From Umbilicaria muhlenbergii (taxonomy: Eukaryota > Ascomycota > Lecanoromycetes > Umbilicariales > Umbilicariaceae), in NCBI GenBank assembly GCA_000611775.1, contig KK106983.1, positions 3,936,070-3,983,569 of the forward strand: a stretch of DNA of 47,500 nt, read 5' to 3'. This document shows, one piece after another, positions 1-9,526 of the stretch. The notes under the pieces were generated by a model that saw only the letters and a list, made by a program, of their open reading frames with translations, searched no databases and was not told the DNA's origin. Both the position numbers and the translations under genes were made by a program. Numbering within the stretch: the first letter of the stretch is position 1; the number at the start of each line of letters is the position of its first letter.

Positions 1-419
1 AGAGACAGGAGGGGATGAGGATGAAGGAGGAAGATGGAGGGGAGGGGGTGAGGAGGAGGAGGAAGTGAGGAGGGGAGAGGAAGGGATGAGGGGAGAGGAA
101 ATATTGAGGGGGGAGAGGGGAGAGGGGAGGGGAGGAGGATGGGGAAATAAGGAGTGAGGAGGAGGAGGAGGAGGAGGAGGAGGAGGAGAGGGGAAGAGGA
201 GGAGGGCAGGGGGTGAGAGGGATTGGGAGTGAGGGGTGAAAAGGGGGGAGTGAGGAGTGGGGAATTGGGAATGAGGAATGAGGAATGAGGAATGAGGAAT
301 AAGGAATGAGGAATGAGGAATAAGGAATGAGGAATGAGGAATAAGGAATGAGGAATGAGGAATGAGGAAGAAATGAAGAACGGAGAAGAGGAAGGGAGAG
401 GGGGCGGGGGAGGGGCGGT
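1..419. repeat. Polypurine low-complexity tract with 7-bp satellite
   Basis: Almost every base on the + strand is A or G. The left part is irregular GAGG/GGGA sequence. From about 262 to 370 it becomes a regular array of the 7-mer GAGGAAT, in which roughly every third unit reads TAAGGAA, giving a 21-bp higher-order period. No gene is supported here. Such a long purine strand could form triplex DNA; that is inference. Confidence 0.9.
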
Positions 420-1541
420 GTGATGGTGATGTTGGGAGGGGTTTCTAAGCCGGTGGTGGGGGTGAAAGGGTGGTGGAGGTGGCGGTTGTGGCGGTTTGCG
501 AGATTGCCGAGGGGAGTTCAAGGCATTGAATGGGAGGTGAAAGGGGGAAATAGGGAGGGGGGATGGATGTCAAATAATATAATTGTAAATGGAGTTGGAC
601 GGAATACTGTCTCATCATTGTTCTCTGAGGAGCAGACGAAACATGTTTTCGTAACTGCCCTCCCAGTAATTCTACCCCTTTTGACGCTTTTGCTTTTTAA
701 CAAGACAAGCGGTTCATGTGTCACACCAGCAAGGTAAGACAACGCGGTCAATTTTGCGCGTACAAAGCTGTTCGACCTCCAAGTACTCCTATAAGCCAGA
801 GGAAAAGGACCAGCTGCGGCGCAGCAATCTTCCGCATTGCCTATGAGTGTACAGAAGCCCTGAGACAATATTTCCCACCTGTACATAGCTCACGAGCTGT
901 TTATCCCCACGCACTTGTCCAGCAGTCTATCCAGCTGCTGACCAAATCTCCCATGACCCATCCCTCCTACCATTTTCCTGGAGTCCGCAAGTGACGTGGG
1001 GGCCGGGTATGTATGGCTGCTTACACTGCATCTGCTCGTATCCGGGAAACAGCCACACTAGTCGAAAGCTTGAAGCCAGGGCCGTCAATGGTTCGGTTGC
1101 GGTTACCTGCTTGATGTAGTTGATCGGTCTGGACTGGTGGTTGACTGCAGTCGGTAGCAGTCAGGGCTGTCCAATAACACCACAGGATTTTTGGATCGAG
1201 TGAATAGGACGGAATGCATCGAGTTCAAGGCTATCCTATGTGCTGGCATCTTGAGGCTTTTTTTCGCTAGCACAGGAGAGGCATAGAAATCGGGCTGAGA
1301 AGAGGACAGAAAGTCAAGGGCAGCATCCAGCCGAGAGGTCGTGAAACGCACTGTTATGCCTTCACGAACTGACATACCTATATAGTGACAGACGCAGTAA
1401 GACTACCGCCGCCGCCGAGTATCAAAGAAAACCCAGTTTCCAAGATAGCTTCGACCGAAAAAGGAAGCAGAAGAAAGAGGACCAACGCCAATGCCTGAAT
1501 ACCTGAGGCTGATGTTGTAGGCCGTTCACTCGTAACATAAG
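420..1541. other. Intergenic, no supported gene
   Basis: Open frames exist on both strands (about 420-737 +, 518-886 -, 716-994 +, 1103-1375 -), but they overlap one another and have no recognisable domain, so I do not call them. The stretch lies downstream of the minus-strand gene that ends at 1542 and may hold its 3' UTR. Confidence 0.5.
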
Positions 1542-2879
1542 CTATATGCTCAACCCAACATCATGCCCCCTACCCACTCCACCCTCTGAATCCCGGCAGC
1601 CCGGAACCCTATCCATGCAACCTTCACGCCTATTAAACCATCCAAGCCACTTCTCCTCGCCCTCGTCCCCCTCCGGTTCGTCAACAGGAACATGGTCGGC
1701 CACCAGAGACGCGGTATCAAGACCGTACCGCTTGAAATCGTGCGGATCGGCGTATTCGATGGTCTCCACACAGTGAAGAACAAGCCTATCTTCCGGAGCG
1801 TACTTCAGTGCCGCCCGGAGGTGGGTCAAAGCTTCATCCCGCTCGCCCATCTCTACACATATCAAGCCCCTGTAGTAGAGGAATGTCACGCAGTCGGAGG
1901 CTTTGAACCAAGGCTGCACCAGGGAGAAATCGGTGTCCGGGGCCGGGGGTACGAAGTGCTTCATGCGTAGAGAGGTGAGGTCGGCGTTGATGAGGCAACG
2001 AAACTCTCGCTCTTCACTGATGGATTCGAATTCGTTGTCGTTGTCGTCAAAGGAAAACTCGAGCAGACAATAGAGGTTAGATATGCCTTGATATTGCGAC
2101 ATGGCGCACCAAAAGTGCCCGGCTTTGAAGGAGTTGTTTGCTTCAATCTGCTTCTCCTTGGTTATAAGGTAGGCATCCCATTGGTCGTGTCGAGAATCGC
2201 GAAGTTCGCCCTTGTGTGTCATGGACATCATAGCATCCAGGACTTCCACTCGATAGCCCGGATCAACCTCTCCTACAAGTGTCGCGGACAGCTCGCGGCA
2301 ATGGACCTTTTTGAAGGGTTCGAGTAGCCGCTTTTGTGTGTTAAGGCTCGGGCTGCTCATCTTCGTTGCTCGTACATGAAGCTGTAGCAAAATTTGCCGT
2401 GGGGCTACTAGAGTTTGGAGACGAATAAGTCGAGTGAGCTTTGGCAGATGTTCCGCTATCATGAGAAAAGAGACCGGCTTATGGCCTTGGTGGTTCCATG
2501 AATCTGTGAGGTGGACGTGGAGATGGTGCTGTGTAAATGTCTCGGCGTGAGATTTTGATATGATGACGATGCCCTCGAGCAGGAGATAGTAAAAGAGGTT
2601 CTCATCAGTCCAGGTGGTTGAAACAACGATAAACATGTTTCTCCGAAGAAGGGCCATCTCTGCCTCCTTTGCAATTTTGTGGTTGGTGGCCAATATAGCT
2701 ATGTGGAAGCGGTATCTAGGGTAACTAGTCACCACCACGCAGGTCTCAACATCGACAAAGGCCAAGAGGTTGTCGTAGATCTGGTCACGTATTTCGCGGG
2801 GGAGTGTCTCAAAAGTCGAGAGGTGAGTTGCTGGAGAAGTATTATCATCTCTTACGCTTTCAAGGGCATCCATCTTCAA
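1542..2879 (-). CDS. F-box-like N-terminus, TPR-like C-terminus, hypothetical
   Basis: A single-exon 445-residue protein. Near residues 20-40 it has the phrase LPREIRDQIYDNLL, the leucine/proline pattern typical of fungal F-box or F-box-like (DUF-type) proteins. The middle holds no recognised domain. Around residues 330-380 the segment FLYYRGLICVEMGERDEAL followed by HLRAALKYAPED fits one or two tetratricopeptide helices. The C-terminal 50 residues are acidic and glycine-rich. The start is the first ATG of the frame. F-box proteins usually recruit substrates to SCF ubiquitin ligases, but many fungal proteins with this N-terminal pattern are uncharacterised, so the role is inference. No intron is needed. 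Confidence 0.7.
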   Translation of the reverse strand: MKMDALESVRDDNTSPATHLSTFETLPREIRDQIYDNLLAFVDVETCVVVTSYPRYRFHIAILATNHKIAKEAEMALLRRNMFIVVSTTWTDENLFYYLLLEGIVIISKSHAETFTQHHLHVHLTDSWNHQGHKPVSFLMIAEHLPKLTRLIRLQTLVAPRQILLQLHVRATKMSSPSLNTQKRLLEPFKKVHCRELSATLVGEVDPGYRVEVLDAMMSMTHKGELRDSRHDQWDAYLITKEKQIEANNSFKAGHFWCAMSQYQGISNLYCLLEFSFDDNDNEFESISEEREFRCLINADLTSLRMKHFVPPAPDTDFSLVQPWFKASDCVTFLYYRGLICVEMGERDEALTHLRAALKYAPEDRLVLHCVETIEYADPHDFKRYGLDTASLVADHVPVDEPEGDEGEEKWLGWFNRREGCMDRVPGCRDSEGGVGRGHDVGLSI

Positions 2880-5040
2880 GCCTGCAGTCTTCAGATGACG
2901 CGGGTGGTTTCAAGACGTGTCGTACAATTGTAGTGACGCAGAGAATAGTCAAACTAGTGAAAGAAGTTCAAGCACAGCGATTACCAGAGGATTGAAGAAA
3001 GATTATGTGTCATCTTTGCATAATAGTTCGCAGGTGTCTTGAGTCATATGATATGAAGTTCCACTTCTCATGCACCTACAATTAAGAGGACGTGGAACGA
3101 AAGTCAAAAGCTGAAAGCGGTTGAGAAGCAAGGCATGTGTATGAAGCCGAAAATAAGAGAGCCGAGAACTGAGACATACTATCGGGCGGGCACATGTGCT
3201 ACTCTTAATACGATAGAGAGGTTCAACTTATGGCGCTCGAAATACTGGCGCTTAGCTTGCCCCGACAGCCACATGTAAGGCAAAGCATTAATCTCTTCTG
3301 CCGGAAGAGGCGAGTGTGAGCATCGAGGGTTACGTACAACGTTGCTAATGACTCAGACGTTCTATCCGGAGGCGGTGAGCAGTACTGGTCTCTCGGCATA
3401 GTTTGAACTATTCGTAAGCCTGATTATATACGTAAGTGACATAGGCAAATGACACGGATCAGAGCAAGCAGATGAGAATACAAGCAGCAAGTACGCGGAG
3501 AGGTGAAAGGAAAAAGGCAGAGATAAAAGTATGTCAAGGATAAGGACAGCGCATAATTTTATAGATGATCCGCGAGGGATGAGACCGGTGAGCTTGATAG
3601 GTCGTGACGTATGCTATCAAGCGGACGGACCGCAACTTATCGGCCAGTTGCATTGAGGAACAGAAGAGGCGATGAAATTAACATCAGCGTGAGCAGTATG
3701 CATCACAACATCCCAACAGATAAAGGTCCGGCGCGGACTGACTTGTGGGTGAGAAAGGCCAAGACGCAATTAGAAAGCGACAGTCCAACAGCGATGTCAG
3801 CGCCCCTTGAGAAAAGTCAAAACCAACATGGAGCTGAGCACATTTGGTCCTCATCGATGATTCCCATGCTTTATCTTCTGAACTATCAGCCGCGCGGAGC
3901 GGGGCAGAAGAAGAGTTGAGTAGGTGTAGAGAATGCAGCAAGAACCCGAGGCTGAAGCCCAATTCAGTGGCCCGGACATTTTCGATATTCCGGAAGGAGA
4001 AGGAGAAGCATGACGATAAAAATATCATATAGCGAGTGGTGAGAATCCCTGGAAACCCACCGAAACTCTAGGTCCATAATGTATTAAAACCGCGGCAACT
4101 ATAACTCCGACATTATTTCTTGCCCCAAGCACACGCTCATCATCGAATGGCGACATCACACATACTTAAAATCACCACTTAACCTCGCAATCCATCTAGA
4201 CATATAACCCGCTCCTCGTCGTCCATTGATTCCAACCGCGGTCCGGATAGGATCACCGCATGAAGCAGGACCAACCACACTAGTTGCTTCCAGCAGCTTC
4301 CAGACCAGCAGTCGAATTTCACGCGATTCCCGCGGGACAGGAAATAGTGCGGGTACTGACTTGATGTACAGCAATCGATTCGGGCCGCCGGCGGACTGCA
4401 TATGGTACGAGGCGAGACATCTTATCGTAGATGAATACCAACCAATCGTTTCGGGACCGTGCATCGAGCCCGAAAATATTCTTACCCGGAGATGTGTCGA
4501 CCAGTTAATTTAAGCCGTCGAGTCAGGAGCTGGGCTTTAAGGGCTGGTGCGGAAAGTGGCCGCGAGAGAAGGACTACGAGCGAGGATTGTGAGCAACTGG
4601 TCTCTGTCGTGGGAAAATGCGTGCAAGCGATTGGTCAATGCCGCGGGAAAAGGACTGCGAGCGATTAGTCACTACGGAGTACGCCCGATGGAAAGGGCGG
4701 TTGAGGGTGAGTTGATCGGTCGAAATGCAGGGTAGCGAAGATGCAAGAAAATCATCAGATGGCGAAAGACCAACAGACAACCGAGGCTGAGACTGGTAAC
4801 ACAGACTCTCTTAAGTATCGGATGAGGATCGAAGTCGGTGAGCGAAAACTCGGTCCGATTTAATCTATGAGACAGCCAACGGCGCGCCAACTAGTTAATA
4901 GTCAAGCTTATTTTGTGTGAGTACTGTGGCAATCGTCAGTGTTGCATAGAACGATTTTGGACGCCAAATAAATATATTATTTCTAGCTCAAACCGCCCCC
5001 AATTGACTAAAAATAAATGTAGAGAAAAGCAATCTCATCG
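2880..5040. other. Intergenic, no supported gene
   Basis: Several short overlapping frames on both strands (around 3611-4028 and 4156-4890) show no domain and no convincing splice pattern. At about 4556-4668 a motif of the form GGGAAAAGGACTGCGAGCGAT recurs three times imperfectly at roughly 45-50 bp spacing. I see nothing else. Confidence 0.45.
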
Positions 5041-5203
5041 ACCTTAGGGCATGCTAAATACCCTCAAATTCAGCCTCCTCAGGGCTCGCCTACGCTGATC
5101 GAGCGCCTACAAGCCAGTCCAGCGCCTGTGGGGCAATGCCCGAGTCGGGCATGGGTAGCTGCTGCATGGTGGGGCGTACGAACATTTCTCCACCTGCAAC
5201 AGT
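5041..5203 (+). repeat. Dispersed repeat A, left copy
   Basis: About 160 bp beginning TTAGGGCATGCTAAATACCC and ending in ATTTCTCCACCTGCAACAG. A diverged direct copy lies at 7314-7470. Inside are short hairpin-forming pieces (GGGCAATGCCC, CCCGAGTCGGG). It lies just upstream of the copia 5' LTR tail. It may be part of an LTR of the same or a related element; the 3' LTR beginning at 6441 does not contain it, so the relation is unclear. Confidence 0.7.
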
Positions 5204-5326
5204 CTATCAGCGATAGGTTTCGGGGTTGAAGGAGTCACGACAGGGTCTCACGGCAGGGCCTTATAGTTAGGTGATTCCCATAGGATTCTTAGCTAGTCAG
5301 TCGTCTCGTATTCTAGGTTTCCAATA

Positions 5327-5338
5327 GGTTATGAGCCC
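5327..5338 (+). other. Copia primer binding site (half-tRNA iMet type)
   Basis: GGTTATGAGCCC, a few bases after the presumed LTR end. It is the complement of the anticodon stem-loop of initiator methionine tRNA (GGGCTCATAACC, CAU anticodon in the middle). Drosophila copia and several fungal copia elements are known to prime from the 3' end of a cleaved initiator tRNA half, so the site supports the copia assignment and the + orientation. Confidence 0.75.
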
Positions 5339-5375
5339 GATGAGGCTTGACCGGCTGTCAAATCACCTCACTGCT

Positions 5376-5437
5376 GCCCACCTCACTGCTGCCCACCTCG
5401 CTGTCGCCCACCTCGCTGTCGCCCACCTCGCTGTCGC
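5376..5437 (+). repeat. 15-bp tandem repeat upstream of gag
   Basis: About four to five units of a 15-mer of the form CTGTCGCCCACCTCG (early units CTGCTGCCCACCTCA). The period is a multiple of three and the gag frame is open through it (SLSPT per unit), though the likely ATG at 5449 lies just after the array. Confidence 0.8.
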
Positions 5438-5448
5438 CAATCCCTACC

Positions 5449-6147
5449 ATGGGCAGTCTAGCCAGTCCAGCAGCCTTTCCGACAACAGGAGATGACTTCG
5501 TCATATTCCCTAGCGGAGCCACCATCCGAAAGCTCACAGCAACCAATTACGAATCATGGAAACCCCGAATGCAAATGATCCTGACCAAGGAGCGACTCTG
5601 GCCTCTCGTCTGCCAACGAAAACTGCGCCCAGAAATGGCTTCCGACGACAACAAGCCACCAACCAAAGCCCAGTTGGAATACGACGACGAGGCCGAACGA
5701 GCCACAGCAACCATTTTTCTCTGCCTCAGTGACATTCCCCTCTATCATGTCATGACGCTTCAAAACCCAGTCGAAATCTGGGCCAGACTCAAACAGCTGT
5801 ACACCTCTGTCGGCTTCTCCACTCGCTTCTTCATCTGGCGGTACATCTTCAACGCCCGGGCAGCAAGCCGTAAAGACCTGGCGGCCCTAATCGACAATCT
5901 CCGGCAGTGGCAAAGCCAACTCCGCGACTCAGGAGCCGAATGTTCCGAAGAGATCCTTTGTGGTGCTTTGTTAAATGCGCTGCCAGAGGGGTTCGATACC
6001 TGGGTTGTGCTCTATACGCAGGAATATCGGGAGGCTAAAGCTGTTTCATTTGATGACTTGACGGCTCGATTGTTGGATGAAAATCGCCGCCTTACTGAGT
6101 GCGACTTGAGCCCTTTTGGGGAGAAGTTCGTGGACGGCTGGTGTTAA
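5449..6147 (+). pseudogene. Copia gag polyprotein fragment
   Basis: About 232 residues from ATG 5449, the first ATG in the frame; the frame is open upstream to 5347 without an ATG. The protein shows the gag pattern of Ty1/copia (DUF4219 plus UBN2/retrotran_gag-like): KLTATNYESWKPRMQMILT near the start, then DEAERATATIFLCLSDIP, EIWARLKQLY, and ILCGALLNALPEGFDTWV with LLDENRRL near the end. It stops at 6147. The Cys-rich knuckle that normally follows is found in the +1 frame immediately downstream, so the product is truncated by a frameshift, perhaps in the G6 run just after the stop. Confidence 0.85.
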
Positions 6148-6163
6148 GGGGGGCAGATCAACC

Positions 6164-6229
6164 TGCTGGCATTGTAATGAGCTAGGACGGGGGGGTCGCT
6201 GCTGGGAAAATCATCCTGAACTGAGGCCT
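6164..6229 (+). other. Frame-displaced gag zinc knuckle
   Basis: In the frame +1 to gag the DNA reads CWHCNE, then seven residues, then CWENHPELRPA. This is the C-x2-C ... C-x4-H plus HPELRP signature seen after the gag domain in fungal copia elements. The His normally present between the second and third Cys is not visible. It lies within 20 bases of the gag stop, which argues that one indel separated it from gag. Confidence 0.6.
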
Positions 6230-6426
6230 GCCTTGAAGGCGACAGTTATGTAAGCTTTCTCTTTTTAGTTTGGTTTTTCGAGTCAAAAGTTTGAGGTCTT
6301 TTATAGTCGAGATTTTGGGCATTTGTGGTAAGGGTTTTGGTCGAGATTTGGGGCTTTTGAAGTCAAGGACTTGAGTCCAGATTTTGGGTTTTTGGGATTG
6401 AGAGTTCTGGGGATCAGGGGGAGCCT

Positions 6427-6535
6427 TCAGCGAAGGGGAGTGTTAATTCTTGCACGCTGCCGGCTTCAGCACTCACATATTGGAGGCAGATTTCGAGGTT
6501 CACGGATTCACGGCACGGCCTTGTAGTTAGGCGTT
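6427..6535 (+). repeat. Polypurine tract and start of copia 3' LTR
   Basis: The purine run GCGAAGGGGAG ends at 6440 and is followed by TGTTAATTC, the expected TG start of an LTR. Similarity to the 5' LTR tail ends near 6535, after which the sequence turns AT-rich, so this LTR is truncated or interrupted. Confidence 0.65.
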
Positions 6536-7313
6536 GAGGTATTAAGCATTCACTGTAGTACCTTAAACATTACTTAATATACTTTGTCAAAAATTGTCAG
6601 ATTTATCATAATGAGGATTTTCAGAGCTTTATTCATCACTTTCTGTCATTTCTGAGTGACTTTGCTGAATAATGATGAGAATACCAAGGCTCAGGTCTTT
6701 AAATTCATTTAGTTTTTTATTTCACTGCAAGTAAAATCTATACCCGTCTATGCATAAAGACTATTTTTTTTTATAAATGGACTGCACATCTTCATGAACA
6801 AACGAGCTAGTCCTAATGCGTCACGGTATTCATGAATGAATCATTCAATCACAAAGCAACCAGTTCCTTCATGATGTGACTGTCGCTGCTTTACTAATGC
6901 TAATAATTGATCAAGAATTGAAAAGAGAAAACAGGAAGCTTCCTGTCACTGCACCTGCACCTGTGTATTTCTACCTTAATGAAGCCTGCAGCAGCTGCAT
7001 CTGACCCCTCATTAATAGCAAACAACGCTTGATTTTCAGGGACTCTGGGTCTCCCACTTCGTTCTTATGGTTTACATGGGGGCGTCAATAGCAGCACTCG
7101 TCAGTTTCCAAAGAGACTATGTGATTAATGAAGACTCAGTCGACTTATAAAGCGTCAGTCAATTCATAAGGTGACCGCCTTCTTTATAAACAGACGTGGT
7201 TGGCTTACGAAGAAAATAAACTTTATGCCTCAACGGGTACAAATCTTCTTTTTGTCCTGAGTAACTCAGCTCATGTCATATAATTGCTCTCATTAAGCTT
7301 TAGAGCTGTCGCG
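6536..7313. other. AT-rich, gene-free segment
   Basis: About 780 bp of AT-rich sequence without a coding frame, poor in CpG and with long T and A runs (6771-6780). It lies between the truncated copia 3' LTR and repeat A. It may be a decayed insertion, but no terminal repeats or coding trace were found. Confidence 0.6.
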
Positions 7314-7470
7314 CTTAGGGCATGCTAAATACCCTCAAGTTCAGCCTCCCCAGGGCTCACCTACGGTGACTGAGTGCCTATAGTCATGGCTGAGCGCCTC
7401 TAGGGCAATGCCCGTGACGGGCTTCTATATGGCCGGGGCGGACGAACATTTCTCCGCCTGCAACAGATTC
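7314..7470 (+). repeat. Dispersed repeat A, right copy
   Basis: A direct copy of 5041-5203, sharing TAGGGCATGCTAAATACCCT at the start and GAACATTTCTCC(A/G)CCTGCAACAG at the end, with differences and a small insertion in the middle. Its right end lies about 40 bp before the start codon of the FAD monooxygenase, so it has probably displaced that gene's original promoter. Confidence 0.7.
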
Positions 7471-7510
7471 TAGCTACTTCTAGCGACGATAAGGACTGTC
7501 GACAAAGACG

Positions 7511-8931
7511 ATGAACTGCTCAAACCCTAATAGACAGGTCTCTGCAGTCCAAAGTGAAGGAGAAACCAAGGTCTTGATCATTGGCGCAGGTAGGCTTTCC
7601 CATTGGCTGCTGTTTCGTGCTCATCGCTAACGCTTTCTTTGCACAGGTTGTACCGGCCTCGCCCTTGCTCAAGGACTGAAGAAGATGCGCATTCACTACA
7701 AACTACAATCATACTGAACCCTTGAAACCTCAAGAATTCGTCTCGGAGACATCCATGTGTTGGCTAACCGTTCGTCTAGGCTGGGATCCCCTGCGTAGTC
7801 TTCGAGCGAGATGTGAATACCATCAGGAAGAGGAATTGGAGTATGGGCTTGCATTGGGCTGTGCCGGCGCTTCAGTACCTGATGCCGGGGGAGCTCTTCG
7901 CTAGGATACAGAGTACACAAGTCGACCCCAACATTCCCGTGAACGACGCGGACCCACTTCCTTTCCTCAATGGCCAGACTGGCGAGGTCATCGGTGAATT
8001 CAAATCAGACAAGATTTACCGTCTCCGCCGTGACAAGATCCGTGCGCTGTTGTTGGAAGAGATCGACGTCCGTTGGGGCAAGGCAATCACGGATATCATA
8101 TACTCTGCAGATGGCAGGAAGATTACGGCACGATTTGCAGATGGAACCGAAGACACGGGCAGTCTGTTGGTTGCGTCTGACGGTCCACATTCCACAGTGC
8201 GGACACTTCTTGTCGGATCCGAGAAAGATAAACTAAACCCCATTGATTTTGCCACGACCATGTACTTCAGCAAGCGTTCCCGAGACAAAGCTATATTCGT
8301 ACGGTCCAAACCCCATCACCCTCTCTATCAGGTCGCCTCACATCCTAATGGTTACTTTGCCTGGCTAGGTCTCCACGATGGTGATGATCCCAATAACCCT
8401 GAGAGCTGGACATTCCTTCATTACATCTCCTTTCCCGAGCCTCGAAACGTGCCAAACAATAGGTCAATGGTTGAACATCTCACACACCAGAAAGAGCTGG
8501 CCAAACGATTCGCTGATCCTTTCAAGAGCGTGTTCGAATGGATGCCGGACGACAGCCCAGTATGGTATAATAAATTGAAACAATGGGATTCAAGCGAGCC
8601 AGAGCACAGATGGGACAATCACGACGGCCGAGTTACGCTTGCAGGGGATGCAACCCATCCGATGACATTCCAGAGAGGGCAAGGGCTCAATCATGCGATA
8701 ATGGATTCATTCCAGCTTTGCAAAGTGATTGAAAGGTTCCGCGAATTTGGCTCCTTCTCATCCAACCAGAGGGCAACGGCAATCACAGGCTATGAGAATG
8801 AGATGATACTGCGGGGAGGTGAGGAAGTGCGCTTGGGTGAGGCGAATAGCATAGCGATGCATGATTGGGACAAAGTGATGCAGAGTCCCTCCATGAAGAA
8901 GGGCTTGCATGTCACACGTCAAGCAGCCTGA
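7511..8931 (+). pseudogene. FAD-dependent monooxygenase, splice donor apparently lost
   Basis: A class A flavoprotein monooxygenase (FAD_binding_3 family). Model: exon 7511-7589, intron 7590-7646 (GT-AG), exon 7647-7684, intron 7685-7779, exon 7780-8931. Together these give about 423 residues. Visible motifs are the dinucleotide fold VLIIGAGCTGLALAQGLKKAG, the DG motif LLVASDGPHSTVR and the GD motif LAGDATHPMTFQRGQGLN. Such enzymes hydroxylate small, often aromatic or polyketide-like substrates using NAD(P)H and O2. The second intron keeps a branch-like CTAAC and ends TCTAG, but begins ATGCGC instead of GT; without splicing the frame stops at 7717. Reading frames on both sides join exactly at phase 0, so a single G-to-A change at the donor is the simplest view. 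The promoter region is replaced by repeat A. It could still be expressed if AT-AG splicing occurs. Confidence 0.7.
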
Positions 8932-9345
8932 ATCTACATCATTGATAACACCTCAGGCAGATGGCTCAGAGATACTATTCTATGACTTGGTGATGTCGCT
9001 GGCTTCAGAAACAAGAGAGCTGAAAGAAGAATCTTCTCACATTCAATCACAAAGAACCTGAATCCCGCCGCGTATGTATTAATGTAGACTCTTTTATCTA
9101 CCTCTATGTCTTGAGCTGAAGATGTGGGTTGGGTTTAACCCAATGAGTTTAATAAGTTATGCTAATCTTATGGTAGTTGATAAAAACCTGTGAAGGCGTG
9201 CAGAGCTCGGGTCAACGGCGGAATTATGACATGGCGCTTGGCTGGATGGTCAGATTGGCCCCTGATACAACCCACATCAGCAACAGGCAATCGGCAGAAA
9301 AATGGTATTCTTGGCTAGAGGTAGCTGCCCAGCGGTGCACCTTAC
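8932..9345. other. Short intergenic, no gene
   Basis: It holds the 3' side of the FAD monooxygenase and the truncated end of the opposite-strand remnant. GGGTTGGGTTTAACCC near 9126-9142 resembles the hairpin-like element at 42955-43092. Nothing else is recognised. Confidence 0.5.
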
Positions 9346-9526
9346 CTGTATAAACCGGTCCCGCACTTCTCTCCAAGATTTGAACTATTTGTCCTTTCCG
9401 CCAGCATTCTAATGCAGACATCACGCCTCCAATCCCTGATCCGACGATGAGGACCGAAATACCAGTCTCCGGATACCTCTTCAGCTTTGAGGCCATATCG
9501 GCGGCAGCATCGCCATTTGCGCTCAT
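9346..9526 (-). pseudogene. N-terminal exon of a second FAD monooxygenase
   Basis: Sixty residues beginning MSANGDAAADMASKLKRY and containing VLIVGSGIGGVMSALECWRK followed by QIVQILERSAGPVYTG. This is the GxGxxG FAD-binding start of a salicylate-hydroxylase-like monooxygenase. The exon ends at a good donor, GTAAGG (9345-9340). No following exon is seen: only about 400 bp remain before the convergent gene ending at 8931, and they hold no DG or GD motif. It is therefore a decapitated remnant. It faces a related enzyme tail to tail, so both may derive from a lost cluster or duplication; that is inference. Confidence 0.65.

Larger units (their letters stand above)
5204..6535 (+). mobile_element. 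Ty1/copia retrotransposon remnant
   Basis: Order seen: the tail of a 5' LTR (to about 5323), a tRNA-type primer binding site (5327-5338), a gag frame (5449-6147), a frame-displaced zinc knuckle (6164-6229), then no protease, integrase, RT or RNase H, and finally a purine tract and a 3' LTR start at 6441. The two LTR remnants share the stretch around CACGGCAGGGCCTTATAGTTAGG (5252-5272) and CACGGCACGGCCTTGTAGTTAGG (6513-6534). The element is therefore an internally deleted, non-autonomous or dead copy. Exact LTR limits on the outer sides cannot be set by eye. Confidence 0.8.
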
